Counted from the first letter of the stretch, positions 33,434-42,794 are shown. The stretch is 64,000 nt of DNA from Pyxidicoccus xibeiensis (GCF_024198175.1 NZ_JAJVKV010000005.1:682001-746000); one strand, 5' to 3'. The notes: generated by a model from the sequence alone, not told the origin. Program-made: numbers and translations.

Positions 33434-35008
33434 ATGACTCCCACGGAACGGACGATTGCCCGCCTCCCCGCCCATCTGCGGCGCTACGTGGTGAGCCAGG
33501 ACTACGCGGCTTACACGGCTCGGGACCAGGCCGTGTGGCGCAACATCCTGGGCAAGCTGCGCGGCCACCTAGCAGACAAGGCCCACCCCGTCTACCTGGA
33601 GGGCCTGGCGGCGACGGGCATCGGCGCGGAGTGCATCCCCAGCCTGGATGAGATGAACGAGAAGCTGTCGCGGCTGGGCTGGGCCTGCGTGGGCGTGCGC
33701 GGCTTCATTCCCCCCGCCGTCTTCACGGAGCTCCAGGCGCTGGGCGTGCTGGCGATTGCGGCGGACATCCGCACGCACGAGCACATCGAGTACACGCCGG
33801 CGCCGGACATCGTCCACGAGAGCGCGGGCCATGCGCCCATCATCGCCAACCGCCGGTACGCGGAGTACCTCAAGGCGTGCGGGCTGGTGGGCTTCAAGGC
33901 CATTGCCAGCGTGGAGGACCAGGCCGTCTTCGAGGCCATCCGCAACCTGTCCGTGGTGAAGGAGGACCCGGAGGCCACCGAGGAGGAGGTCTCCCACGCG
34001 CAGGCACGCCTGGAGGCGGCCAGCGCCAGCCGCCGCTACGTCAGCGAGAGCACCCGGGCCAGCCGCCTGTACTGGTGGACGGCCGAGTACGGCCTCATCG
34101 GCGACGTGGAGCGCCCGCGCATCTACGGTGCCGGCCTGCTGTCCAGCATCGGCGAGGCGCACCACTGCCTCACCCCCGAGGTGAAGAAGCTGCCGCTGAG
34201 CGTGGCCTGTGCCGACACGGAATACGACATCACCCGGATGCAGCCGCAGCTCTTCGTGGCGCGCGACTTCGAGCACCTCTTCGAGGTGTTGAACGAGTTC
34301 GAGTCCACCATGGCGTGGAAGCGCGGCGGGGACTTCGGGCTGGAGGAGGCGCTGCGCGCCCGCACCGTCAACCACCTGGTGCTGGCCGACGGCCGCGAGG
34401 TGACGGGCAAGGTCGTGGGCATGGTGGCCGCGCCGAAGCCGGTGGCGGAGGGACTGTCCACCGCGCTGGTCCGCCTGGACGGCCCCATCCTCGCGTCGCG
34501 CGGGGGCAAGGCCGTGGACGTCAAGCCGTGGAATGGTCAGGCCCTGGTCGCCTTCGGCGCGGGGAAGCTGCCCGAGCGCGGCGCCTTCAAGCTGTCGCTG
34601 GAGAGCGGCCTGGAGCTGGAGGGCTTCGCCACCGACGGCGGCGAGGTGCTGGTGCTGCGAGGCCGGATGGAGGGGCGCCCGCTGGAGCTGCCCGCGGTGG
34701 CCCGGCTCTTCATCACCTCGCACCTGCCCTCGGTGGCGGGCGGCCCCGCGGACCCGGAGTCGTGGGACCGCTGGTTCGGTGAGCTGAGCGCCTTCTCGGA
34801 AGGGGACGGAGAGGCGAAGGCCCGCTCGCGCAAGGCCCTGTCCCTGCACCCGTCGCTGGCCGCGCTCTACCGCGAGGTCCGGCAGATGCGCGAGGCTCGC
34901 GCCGTGAAGCCCGAGCGGCTGGCCCAGATTGCCGCCGCCGCCACGGACTTCCCCGACGACTGGCTGCTGCGCACCGAGGTGGAGGAGCTGCGCGCGCCCC
35001 GCGCCTGA
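33434..35008 (+). CDS. Biopterin-dependent aromatic amino acid hydroxylase
   Basis: 524 aa. Residues ~90-290 are the aromatic amino acid hydroxylase fold: IVHESAGHAP gives the two iron histidines (H-x4-H) and YWWTAEYGLIG the glutamate ligand. The family hydroxylates Phe, Tyr or Trp using tetrahydrobiopterin and O2. It is much longer than bacterial PhhA (~260-300 aa): the extra ~200 C-terminal residues have beta-rich segments (ALVRLDGPILASRGGKAVDV) and a helical tail I do not recognise. This long form is known from some Bacteroidetes and myxobacteria. Phe to Tyr is most likely, but the substrate is unproven. Confidence 0.85.
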   Translation: MTPTERTIARLPAHLRRYVVSQDYAAYTARDQAVWRNILGKLRGHLADKAHPVYLEGLAATGIGAECIPSLDEMNEKLSRLGWACVGVRGFIPPAVFTELQALGVLAIAADIRTHEHIEYTPAPDIVHESAGHAPIIANRRYAEYLKACGLVGFKAIASVEDQAVFEAIRNLSVVKEDPEATEEEVSHAQARLEAASASRRYVSESTRASRLYWWTAEYGLIGDVERPRIYGAGLLSSIGEAHHCLTPEVKKLPLSVACADTEYDITRMQPQLFVARDFEHLFEVLNEFESTMAWKRGGDFGLEEALRARTVNHLVLADGREVTGKVVGMVAAPKPVAEGLSTALVRLDGPILASRGGKAVDVKPWNGQALVAFGAGKLPERGAFKLSLESGLELEGFATDGGEVLVLRGRMEGRPLELPAVARLFITSHLPSVAGGPADPESWDRWFGELSAFSEGDGEAKARSRKALSLHPSLAALYREVRQMREARAVKPERLAQIAAAATDFPDDWLLRTEVEELRAPRA

Positions 35009-35085
35009 ACGAAACGTCGAGTCGCGGGCCCTGAACGCACCACGGGCCCGGCCACGCATGCTCCGCGCGGACAGGCCCGAGGGTG

Positions 35086-35102
35086 AAAACCGCTGGAGCG
35101 GT
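35086..35102 (-). terminator. Intrinsic terminator of mrpC
   Basis: Read on the minus strand, ACCGCT-CC-AGCGGT is followed by TTTTC, 11 bases after the mrpC stop. A second small hairpin (GTGAGC-TCCG-GCTCAC, 35101-35116) spans the stop codon itself. Confidence 0.65.
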
Positions 35103-35112
35103 GAGCCGGAGC

Positions 35113-35859
35113 TCACTTCTCCTTGGAGGCAATCTTGCGCAGCGCCTTCTGGTCGCGCACGCAGAGGATGCGGCCGACGTTGCCGAGCACGCCCTCGCGC
35201 TTCATCTCGTTGATGAGCGTGGACACGAAGGAGCGCGAGGCGCCGACAAGGTCCGCGAGGTCCTGCTGCGTAATCCCGCGCAGGTCCGTCTCACCGCCGT
35301 GCGGGCAGCGCTCGCCGTGCGCCTCCACCAGCGTGAGCAGGGTGTCCGCCAGGCGGGCCGGAACCTCCTTGAAGGTCAGGCCCAGCACGCGCTTGCGCAG
35401 CGAGCGAACGCGCTCGGCGTAGGCGCGGACCACGTCCACCGCCAGGGCCGGGCGGGCCTCGAGCTGGGCGCGGAAGTCACGGCCCTCGATGCTCCACACC
35501 TCGGCCTCACCCGCGGCCACCGCCATCTCCTCGATGGGCGTGCCCTCGGGGCGGAACAGCTCGCCGAACAGGTCGCCCGGGCGGAGGATGGACACCACCG
35601 AGCGGGTGCTGTTCTTGCCAATGCGCATCAGGCGCACGCGGCCGGACTTCAGCAGGTAGACGCGGTCCGTGTTGTCGCCGGGGCGGTAGATGGTGGAGTT
35701 GTGCGGGAAGGACTCGACCTTGAAGTACCCCTTGAAGTCGATGGCCTCCTGCCCGGGGATGAGCTTGTTCGCGGTGACCATCATCCCGGAGCTCGTCGTC
35801 TGCAGCGGCGCCACGACGTTGGAACCGATAGGGCCGAGGGGGCGATTGAAACCGTGCAT
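35113..35859 (-). CDS. mrpC: Developmental transcription factor MrpC (CRP/FNR family)
   Basis: 248 aa, the size of Myxococcus xanthus MrpC and near-identical to what I recall of it. A cyclic-nucleotide-binding-like beta-roll (~40-155) is followed by a crp helix-turn-helix with ITQQDLADLVGASRSFVSTLINEM (~200-223). The N-terminal extension has the TTSS motif at 21-24, reported as a phosphorylation target of the Pkn8-Pkn14 cascade, and M26, the reported start of the shorter MrpC2. MrpC controls fruiting-body genes including fruA. ATG 35859 has GGAG eight bases upstream; the GTG nine bases earlier is too close to it. Residues binding cAMP in CRP are not conserved here, as known for MrpC. Confidence 0.95.
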   Translation of the reverse strand: MHGFNRPLGPIGSNVVAPLQTTSSGMMVTANKLIPGQEAIDFKGYFKVESFPHNSTIYRPGDNTDRVYLLKSGRVRLMRIGKNSTRSVVSILRPGDLFGELFRPEGTPIEEMAVAAGEAEVWSIEGRDFRAQLEARPALAVDVVRAYAERVRSLRKRVLGLTFKEVPARLADTLLTLVEAHGERCPHGGETDLRGITQQDLADLVGASRSFVSTLINEMKREGVLGNVGRILCVRDQKALRKIASKEK

Positions 35860-35931
35860 GGCATTCACTCCAGGTAGGGAAGGTAGGGAAAGACTGGCCG
35901 TCTGCTTCGGCGGCGAACGGGCCTTCCCTTC

Positions 35932-35948
35932 TCCAAGTTACGTGCCAA
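35932..35948 (-). promoter_or_regulatory. Sigma-54-type promoter of mrpC
   Basis: On the minus strand TTGGCACGTAACTTGGA matches the -24 element TGGCACG exactly and the -12 element TTGCA/T with one mismatch (TTGGA), at correct spacing. It lies 72-90 bases before the mrpC ATG. Known biology: mrpC transcription needs the enhancer-binding protein MrpB. Confidence 0.75.
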
Positions 35949-36029
35949 GGGGGAATGAAGTGCTAGTGGGGTAACACATCCAGGAATGCCGGGTACTTAG
36001 CGCTACAGGTCCGCATCACCCCAGGCTCT

Positions 36030-36047
36030 GTGTCCAAAACCTGAAAC
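36030..36047. promoter_or_regulatory. Candidate MrpC autoregulatory site, proximal
   Basis: GTGTC-N8-GAAAC, matching the reported MrpC consensus (GTGTC-N8-GACAC) at nine of ten fixed bases. It overlaps the proximal enhancer palindrome by six bases, suited to competition with MrpB. Confidence 0.5.
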
Positions 36048-36089
36048 AGAACGTTCAAACAGTATGATCAAGTTGAACGAAACGTTCAA
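36042..36089. promoter_or_regulatory. Tandem enhancer-type palindromes for MrpB
   Basis: TTGAACG-AAA-CGTTCAA (36073-36089) is a perfect 7-bp-arm palindrome; an imperfect copy is at 36042-36058, exactly 31 bp (three turns) closer to mrpC, sharing ACGTTCAA. Their centres are about 130 and 160 bp upstream of the expected start of transcription, typical for an NtrC-type activator. Confidence 0.6.
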
Positions 36090-36102
36090 ACCCGAGGGCT
36101 GA

Positions 36103-36120
36103 GTGTCGGAGCAGTAACAG
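36103..36120. promoter_or_regulatory. Candidate MrpC site, distal
   Basis: GTGTC-N8-AACAG fits the looser TGTY-N8-RAC consensus. It lies just upstream of the distal palindrome and three bases past the mrpB stop. Confidence 0.3.
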
Positions 36121-36123
36121 TGT

Positions 36124-37578
<1,455 letters not shown>

Positions 37579-37584
37579 GGCGTC

Positions 37585-38577
37585 TCAGGTGGCGAACGTC
37601 AGCGTGAAGATGGTGCCCGGCGTGGAGCTGCCCTCGGCCGCCAGGTCCCCGCCCTGGCCCAGCATCACCCGGCGCAGGGCCGCGAGGGACAGGCCCGCCC
37701 CCCGGGCCAGCCGGGAGCCGAAGGGCTCGAAGAGGGTGTTGCGCTCCTCCGGGGGCAGGGCCGCGGCCGGGTCGTTGAGCACCATTTGCACCTGGCCCGG
37801 GGGTCCGCGGCGCAGGGCCACCTGCACGGGGCTGTCCTCGGGCTGGCCCATGGCGACGTTGAGCAGCACCTGCGCCAGCACGGGCCGCAGGCGGTTGGGG
37901 TCCACGCGCACCTTCGGCAGGTCCGGCTCCTCGTCCACGCGCACCTCGATGCGGCGCTCGGCCAGCTCCGGGGCCACCATGCCCGTGGCTTCCTGTAGCA
38001 CCGAGCGCAGCGGGTGCGCGTCCAGGTTGGGCGTCGTGTCGCGGCCGTACTCGGACAGCAGCCAGAGCATCCGCTCCATGGTGCGGATCTCCCGGTTGGC
38101 GATGGTGAGCCGGCGCTTGTCCCTGTCGTTCAGCCCGGTGTTCCGGGCCAGCGTCTGCACCGCCATCTTCACCGAGGACAGCGGGTTGCGAATCTCATGG
38201 CTGAGCGACGAGGACAGCCGCGAAATCTGCACCGGCGGGGCGCCTTCCAGCACGGCATTCAGGTCCAGCACCCCGGCACAGGCCTCGCCGCCGTCCAGGC
38301 CGAGCGTCAGCCGCAGGGGGATGGGGTCCTCGCCGCCGAGCCGCGCGGAGATGAACTCCACCACCCGCCGGTCCTCGCGGGCCCGGGCGTCCAGCTCCCG
38401 GGCGCGCTCGGCCGACACGCCGAGCGCCACGTACAGGGGACGCTCCAGCAGCTCCTGCGCCGGCTGACGGAGGATGTTGGCGGCATCGCCCTCGACGCGG
38501 GTCACCCGCAGGCTTGGAGACCAGGCGAGCAACACGGCTTGCAAGAGTTGGGCGTTCATTTGATGGGGCTGAAACAT
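37585..38577 (-). CDS. mrpA: Histidine kinase-like protein MrpA
   Basis: 330 aa, soluble, no membrane segment. Residues ~1-110 resemble a PAS-like sensor; H127 sits in a good phospho-acceptor box (LSHEIRNPLSS). The ATPase half is degenerate: the N box reads LLNVAMGQPE and the G1 box LNDPAAALPP lacks DxGxG, while the later GAGLSLAALRR resembles G2. MrpA may therefore not work as an ordinary kinase, in line with my recollection of proposals that it acts as a phosphatase on MrpB. ATG 38577; ATG 38559 is an alternative. Only 26 bases separate it from the divergent 38604 gene. Confidence 0.92.
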   Translation of the reverse strand: MFQPHQMNAQLLQAVLLAWSPSLRVTRVEGDAANILRQPAQELLERPLYVALGVSAERARELDARAREDRRVVEFISARLGGEDPIPLRLTLGLDGGEACAGVLDLNAVLEGAPPVQISRLSSSLSHEIRNPLSSVKMAVQTLARNTGLNDRDKRRLTIANREIRTMERMLWLLSEYGRDTTPNLDAHPLRSVLQEATGMVAPELAERRIEVRVDEEPDLPKVRVDPNRLRPVLAQVLLNVAMGQPEDSPVQVALRRGPPGQVQMVLNDPAAALPPEERNTLFEPFGSRLARGAGLSLAALRRVMLGQGGDLAAEGSSTPGTIFTLTFAT

Positions 38578-38603
38578 ACCGAGTAAGGTCGCGTGCTGTC
38601 CCT

Positions 38604-41465
38604 ATGTCCATCACGGCACGTCTTCCGAAGAACCTTGTGGCGGCTCTGCTGTTCCTGTCAGGCGCCACGGCGCTCGTCTACGAGCTCGTCTGGTCCAAGT
38701 ACCTCGGGAACGTCCTGGGGAACAGCGGACAGGCGCATGCCGTGGTGCTCGCCACCTTCATGGGTGGCCTGGCGCTCGGGGCCTTTGTCTTTGGCAAGAC
38801 AGCCGACCGGGTGAAGAGCCCCCTGGCCCTGTACGGCTTCCTGGAGCTGGGCGTGGCCCTGTACGCCCTGGCCTTCCCGTACGTGCTGGACGCCCTGGGG
38901 GCGCTCTGGCTAGCGCTCGCCCCCCTGTTCCCGGAAGGGGGACGGGTGGCGCCCCGGTTGCTGATTGCCTCGCTCTCCCTGGTGGTGCCCACGCTGCTGA
39001 TGGGCGGCACGCTGCCGGCGCTGGTGCGGCACTTCGCCTCCAGCCTGGCGGGCGTCCAGAAGGAGCTGGCGCGGCTGTACGCCGTCAACAGCCTGGGCGC
39101 GGCGCTGGGCGTGTTCCTCGCGGGCACCAAGCTGGTGCCGTCGGTGGGCCTGGCGGCGTCCGCGCAGGGCGCCGCGGCCATCAACGTGCTGCTGGCCCTG
39201 GCGGCGCTGGCGCTGGCGCGGCAGCACCCGCCGTCGCTGGCCCCGGGCCAGGCGGCACCCGACGTGGAGGGTGGGGCGGAGGTGGCCTACCCCCGGGCGG
39301 CGGTGCGCGCGGCCCTCCTCGGCGTGGCGCTGTCGGGCTTCACGTCCATGCTGTACCAGGTGACGTGGATCCGCCTGCTGTCCATCGTCCTGGGCGCCTC
39401 CACCTATGCCTTCACCCTCATCCTGACCGCGTTCATCCTGGGCATCGGCCTGGGCAGCTTCTGGCTGATGACGCGCGACGGGAAGGAAGACTCGCTGCGG
39501 CTGTACGCGCGGATGCAGGTGGCGCTGGTGGTGAGCCTCTGCGTGGCGCTGCCGCTGTACGTGCGGCTGCCGTACTACTTCCGCCAGGCGAGCTGGATGC
39601 TGAACCGGACGCTGGATGCGTGGCCCCTGTACCAGCTGGCCACCTTCGGCTTCTGCTGTCTGGTGCTGCTGATTCCCACCTTCTTCATGGGCGCGGCCTT
39701 CCCCGCGGCGGCGCGCGTGGCCACGGCGAAGGTGTCCGAGGTGGGCCGGCAGCTGGGCGGCGTGTACCTGTGGAACACGGTGGGCACCATCAGCGGCTCG
39801 GTGCTGGGCGGCATGGTGCTGATGCCGTGGTGGGGCATGGAGGGCAACTTCGTGGCGGGCGCGGTGGTCAACCTCCTCGCCGCGGGCCTGGCCTACGCCG
39901 CCGTCCCGGGCCGCCCGAAGAGTCCCGCCCGCGCCTTCTGGCCGGTGGGGGCCGCCGCCGCCATGGCCCTGGTGGTGCTGGGCAGCATGAGCGGCTGGGC
40001 CATTCGGCTGAGCAGCATCACCTCGCCGCGCGTGCGCCAGCCGGCGGAGAGCTACGAGCAGCTGGTGGCGGTCGCCGCCAAGGACACCGTCCCCGTCTTC
40101 TACGAGGACGACACCTTCGCCACGGTGCTGGTCGGCGACAGCCCGGGCAGCCACCGGTTCATGAAGATCAACGGCAAGGTGGACGCCTCCACCGGCAGCG
40201 ACGTGGAGACGCAGGTGGTGGCCGGCCACCTGGGCGTGCTCCTGCACCCGCGAGAGCCGAAGAACGTTCTGGTGGTGGGCGCGGGCGCCGCCATCACCGC
40301 TGGCAGCGTGCTGGCGCACCCCATCGAGCGGATGGACCTGGTCGAAATCTCCCCGTCCGTCATCGACGCGGCGCGCCTGTTCAAGGAGGCCAACCGCAAT
40401 GCCATCGACGACCCGCGCACGCGGGTGACGGTGGACGACGCCAAGACGTTCATGGCGCTGGCGCCGGTGAAGTACGACCTGGTCATCAGCGTGCCCTCCA
40501 ACCCGTGGGTGGCCGGTGTGTCCGGCCTCTTCACCCAGGACTTCTTCCGGACGGTGGACCGGCACCTGGCGGACGACGGCGTGCTGGTGCAGTGGATTCA
40601 CACCTACGAGAACCAGGAGGAGCTCATCCAGCTGGTGGTGCGCACGCTGCGCGACACCTTCCCGCACGCCACCACGTGGCTGGGGCCGTATGACCTGGTG
40701 CTGGTGGCCAGCCGCAAGCCGCTGACCTTCGACGCGCGGCAGGTGGCCGAGCGCATGGCCCGCCCGGACGCGAAGGCGGACCTGGCGCGGGTGGACATCC
40801 ACGACGTCTTCGCGCTCCTGTCCAAGCAGGTGCACAGCCAGGAGGGGCAGCTGGAGTTCGCCGGCAAGGGCCCCATCAACACCGACGACCACAACCTGCT
40901 GGAGTACGCGTCGCCCATCGCCTTCTTCCTGGCGGAGCAGGACCGCTACCGCGACGAGCGGCGCTCCCCGGAGGGCGGCTCGCGGCTGTTCATCCACGAC
41001 TACGTGCGCGAGCACCCGCCCACCGCGGAGCAGCTGGAGCGGCTGTACCGCAACATGTCCCGCTACCACCGGGGGGATGATCCGCTGGTGCGCGGCGTGG
41101 CGGCGCGGTGGCACGAGGTGGCCCCGGACAGCCGGGACGCGGCGGTGGCGCTGGCGAAGGCGGCGCTGGCCATGGACGACGTGACGCTGGCGGCCTCGCT
41201 GCTGGAGGCGGAGGTGGCCAAGGGCGGCCGCGAGCCCGCGCTCATCGCCGCGTACCTGGACATGGCCACCGACCGCCTGTGGAACACCCGCACGGTGTGG
41301 ACGGCCACGGAGGCCGACAAGGCGCTGGCCCTGGGCCAGGAGGTGTCCGCCGCCCACCCGCAGGACGCCGCGCTGACGCGGGCGCTCGGGGCCCTCTGCA
41401 AGGCCCTCCCGGCCGGCCGGTGCACCCCGTCCAGACCCTCCGTCGCGGCCCCGGAAGCCCCCTGA
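38604..41465 (+). CDS. Fused MFS-like membrane / spermidine-synthase-like protein
   Basis: 953 aa. The N-terminal ~480 residues carry about 12 hydrophobic segments beginning LVAALLFLSGATALVYELVWSKYLG, the typical start of the fused MFS/spermidine synthase family. Residues ~550-740 are a Rossmann methyltransferase-like domain (NVLVVGAGAAITAGSVLAHP, DLVISVPSNPWVAGVSGLFT). The last ~150 residues are helical, perhaps TPR. True aminopropyltransferase activity is doubtful for membrane-fused versions; no speD is nearby. Start 38604 chosen because the first membrane segment follows directly; the open frame extends upstream over mrpA. Confidence 0.82.
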   Translation: MSITARLPKNLVAALLFLSGATALVYELVWSKYLGNVLGNSGQAHAVVLATFMGGLALGAFVFGKTADRVKSPLALYGFLELGVALYALAFPYVLDALGALWLALAPLFPEGGRVAPRLLIASLSLVVPTLLMGGTLPALVRHFASSLAGVQKELARLYAVNSLGAALGVFLAGTKLVPSVGLAASAQGAAAINVLLALAALALARQHPPSLAPGQAAPDVEGGAEVAYPRAAVRAALLGVALSGFTSMLYQVTWIRLLSIVLGASTYAFTLILTAFILGIGLGSFWLMTRDGKEDSLRLYARMQVALVVSLCVALPLYVRLPYYFRQASWMLNRTLDAWPLYQLATFGFCCLVLLIPTFFMGAAFPAAARVATAKVSEVGRQLGGVYLWNTVGTISGSVLGGMVLMPWWGMEGNFVAGAVVNLLAAGLAYAAVPGRPKSPARAFWPVGAAAAMALVVLGSMSGWAIRLSSITSPRVRQPAESYEQLVAVAAKDTVPVFYEDDTFATVLVGDSPGSHRFMKINGKVDASTGSDVETQVVAGHLGVLLHPREPKNVLVVGAGAAITAGSVLAHPIERMDLVEISPSVIDAARLFKEANRNAIDDPRTRVTVDDAKTFMALAPVKYDLVISVPSNPWVAGVSGLFTQDFFRTVDRHLADDGVLVQWIHTYENQEELIQLVVRTLRDTFPHATTWLGPYDLVLVASRKPLTFDARQVAERMARPDAKADLARVDIHDVFALLSKQVHSQEGQLEFAGKGPINTDDHNLLEYASPIAFFLAEQDRYRDERRSPEGGSRLFIHDYVREHPPTAEQLERLYRNMSRYHRGDDPLVRGVAARWHEVAPDSRDAAVALAKAALAMDDVTLAASLLEAEVAKGGREPALIAAYLDMATDRLWNTRTVWTATEADKALALGQEVSAAHPQDAALTRALGALCKALPAGRCTPSRPSVAAPEAP

Positions 41466-41501
41466 AAAGGCCGCCGGATCTCTCACGAATTCGCTAAATT
41501 G

Positions 41502-41523
41502 CCGGAATCGCTAAGGATTCCGG
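41502..41523. repeat. Perfect inverted repeat after the 38604 gene
   Basis: CCGGAATC-GCTAAG-GATTCCGG, 8-bp arms and 6-base loop, 37 bases after the stop. No T-run follows; it could be a 3'-end hairpin of that gene or an operator for the pilin gene. Confidence 0.5.
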
Positions 41524-41577
41524 GCATCCTCCCGATGACGGATGGAGCCGGGGCGGGGATCCATCTAGGGTGCTTTC

Positions 41578-41597
41578 AACCCTGAGCAGTCAGGGTT
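41578..41597 (+). promoter_or_regulatory. Leader hairpin before the Flp-type pilin gene
   Basis: AACCCTGA-GCAG-TCAGGGTT, perfect 8-bp stem with a 4-base loop, ending 33 bases before the pilin ATG. It would fold in the 5' leader, a place where such stems often stabilise abundant mRNAs. Confidence 0.5.
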
Positions 41598-41630
41598 CGC
41601 TTCCTCGCCCGAAACCCCCTGGAGACGCTC

Positions 41631-41885
41631 ATGAAGACGCTTCCCAAGAAGAACCTGCGCAAGGCCCGTGGTCAGGGCATGACCGAGTACATCATCATCG
41701 TTGCCCTCATCGCGATCGCCGCCATCGGCGTCATCACGCTGTTCGGCGACAACATCCGCAAGCTGTTCGGCGCCTCCGCCGCGGCCCTGGCCGGTAACGC
41801 CAACGTGAAGAACGACGGCGTCAGCTCCAACGAGACGCTGAACAAGAAGACGATGAAGAACTTCGGCGAGAACAACGCCTACTAG
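41631..41885 (+). CDS. Flp-type (class IVb) pilin-like protein
   Basis: 84 aa. A positively charged leader MKTLPKKNLRKARG is followed by QGMTEYIIIVALIAIAAIGVITLF. If cut after G14, glutamate is at +5 and tyrosine at +6 of the mature protein, exactly the Flp pilin motif G/xxxxEY for the prepilin peptidase. The ~22-residue hydrophobic helix then polymerises pili or anchors the protein. The short polar tail (NVKNDGVSSNETLNKK) is longer than in minimal Flp pilins. No tad genes (secretin, ATPase, TadE) are next to it, so it is a lone gene flanked by hairpins. Confidence 0.8.
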   Translation: MKTLPKKNLRKARGQGMTEYIIIVALIAIAAIGVITLFGDNIRKLFGASAAALAGNANVKNDGVSSNETLNKKTMKNFGENNAY

Positions 41886-41913
41886 TTCGTCGTCCGCTGC
41901 CAAGGCAGCACTC

Positions 41914-41955
41914 GAGGGGGGCACCGAGCTTCGGCCGGGCCCCCCTTCGTATTTT
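41914..41955 (+). terminator. Intrinsic terminator of the pilin gene
   Basis: GGGGGGC (41916-41922) pairs with GCCCCCC (41939-41945), followed by TTCGTATTTT, 29 bases after the pilin stop. Confidence 0.75.
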
Positions 41956-41968
41956 CCGGCGCAGGGGG

Positions 41969-41999
41969 TTGACCCTCACGCGACGTGAGACCCTACACC
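41969..41999 (+). promoter_or_regulatory. MerR-type promoter with 19-bp spacer
   Basis: TTGACC (41969-41974) and TACACC (41994-41999) are 19 bases apart, the overlong spacing that MerR activators correct. Within the spacer CTCACG-CGA-CGTGAG (41975-41989) is a perfect dyad. The MerR gene starts 21 bases later, so it autoregulates. Confidence 0.75.
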
Positions 42000-42020
42000 T
42001 CACTTCCGAGGTGGAGGGAT

Positions 42021-42782
42021 ATGGCTCTTACAGTCAGCCAGGTGGCCCGCCTGGCGAAGGTCAGTGTCCGGGCGTTGCACCACTACGACGAGCTTGGCCT
42101 GCTGCGCCCTTCGGAGCGCAGCGAGGCCGGTTACCGGCTGTACACCCAGGGGGACCTGCAGCGGCTGCAGCAGGTGCTCTTCTTCCGGGAGCTGGGTTTC
42201 CCGTTGGAGGAGATTCGTCGCATCCTGGGAGATCCCTCCTTCGACCTCCGCTCCGCCTTGCTGATGCAGCGGCAGTTGCTGTCCGAACGGTCCGCACGGC
42301 TGGACGCGCTACTGGGCGCCGTGGATTCGGCGCTGGAAGCACTGGAGAAGGGGAAGACCATGGACCAGGAGAAGATGTTCGAGGCGTTCGGCGACTTCGA
42401 CCCGTCGAAGTACGAGGCGGAGGTGAAGGAGCGCTGGGGCGAGACGGAGGCGTACAAGGAGTCCGCCCGCCGGGCGGCGCGCTACACGAAGCAGGACTGG
42501 CAGGGCATGAAGGCGGAGCTGGACGGCCTCCAGAAGGGGCTGGCGGAGCTGCTCGGCGCGGGGCGCCCGCCCACGGACGCGGCCGCGATGGACCTGGTCG
42601 AGGCGTGGCGGCAGCACATCTCGAAGTGGTTCTACCCGTGCTCGTACGTCATGCACCGGGGGCTGGGCGAGATGTACGTGAGCGACTCGCGCTTCATGGA
42701 GAACATCGACCGGGTGCGGCCGGGGCTCGCGCAGTTCACCCGTGACGCCATCATCGCCAACGCGGAGCGGCACGGCGAGTAG
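42021..42782 (+). CDS. MerR-family regulator with TipAS antibiotic-binding domain
   Basis: 253 aa TipA-like activator. N-terminal winged helix VSQVARLAKVSVRALHHYDELGLLRPSER (~5-35), a coiled-coil dimer helix (~80-115), and a TipAS domain from about residue 125 (EKMFEAFGDFDPSKYEAEVKERWG ... Y-C-x-W-type end FYPCSYVMHRGLGEMY). TipAS domains bind thiopeptide or other cyclic peptide antibiotics, so it may sense such compounds. ATG 42021 has GGAGGG just upstream; the longer frame from 41985 would start inside the promoter. Convergent with the YfhO-like gene, 12 bases away. Confidence 0.9.
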   Translation: MALTVSQVARLAKVSVRALHHYDELGLLRPSERSEAGYRLYTQGDLQRLQQVLFFRELGFPLEEIRRILGDPSFDLRSALLMQRQLLSERSARLDALLGAVDSALEALEKGKTMDQEKMFEAFGDFDPSKYEAEVKERWGETEAYKESARRAARYTKQDWQGMKAELDGLQKGLAELLGAGRPPTDAAAMDLVEAWRQHISKWFYPCSYVMHRGLGEMYVSDSRFMENIDRVRPGLAQFTRDAIIANAERHGE

Positions 42783-42794
42783 GTGTCGCCACGC

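Noticed and set aside
35958-35975. Third MrpC-like dyad (GTGTTA/TAGCAC) next to the mrpC -24 element
   Set aside because: It does not fit the reported consensus at the right half and could be chance.
38910-41486. 858-codon minus-strand frame
   Set aside because: Antisense of the MFS/spermidine-synthase-like gene; composition of a shadow frame.
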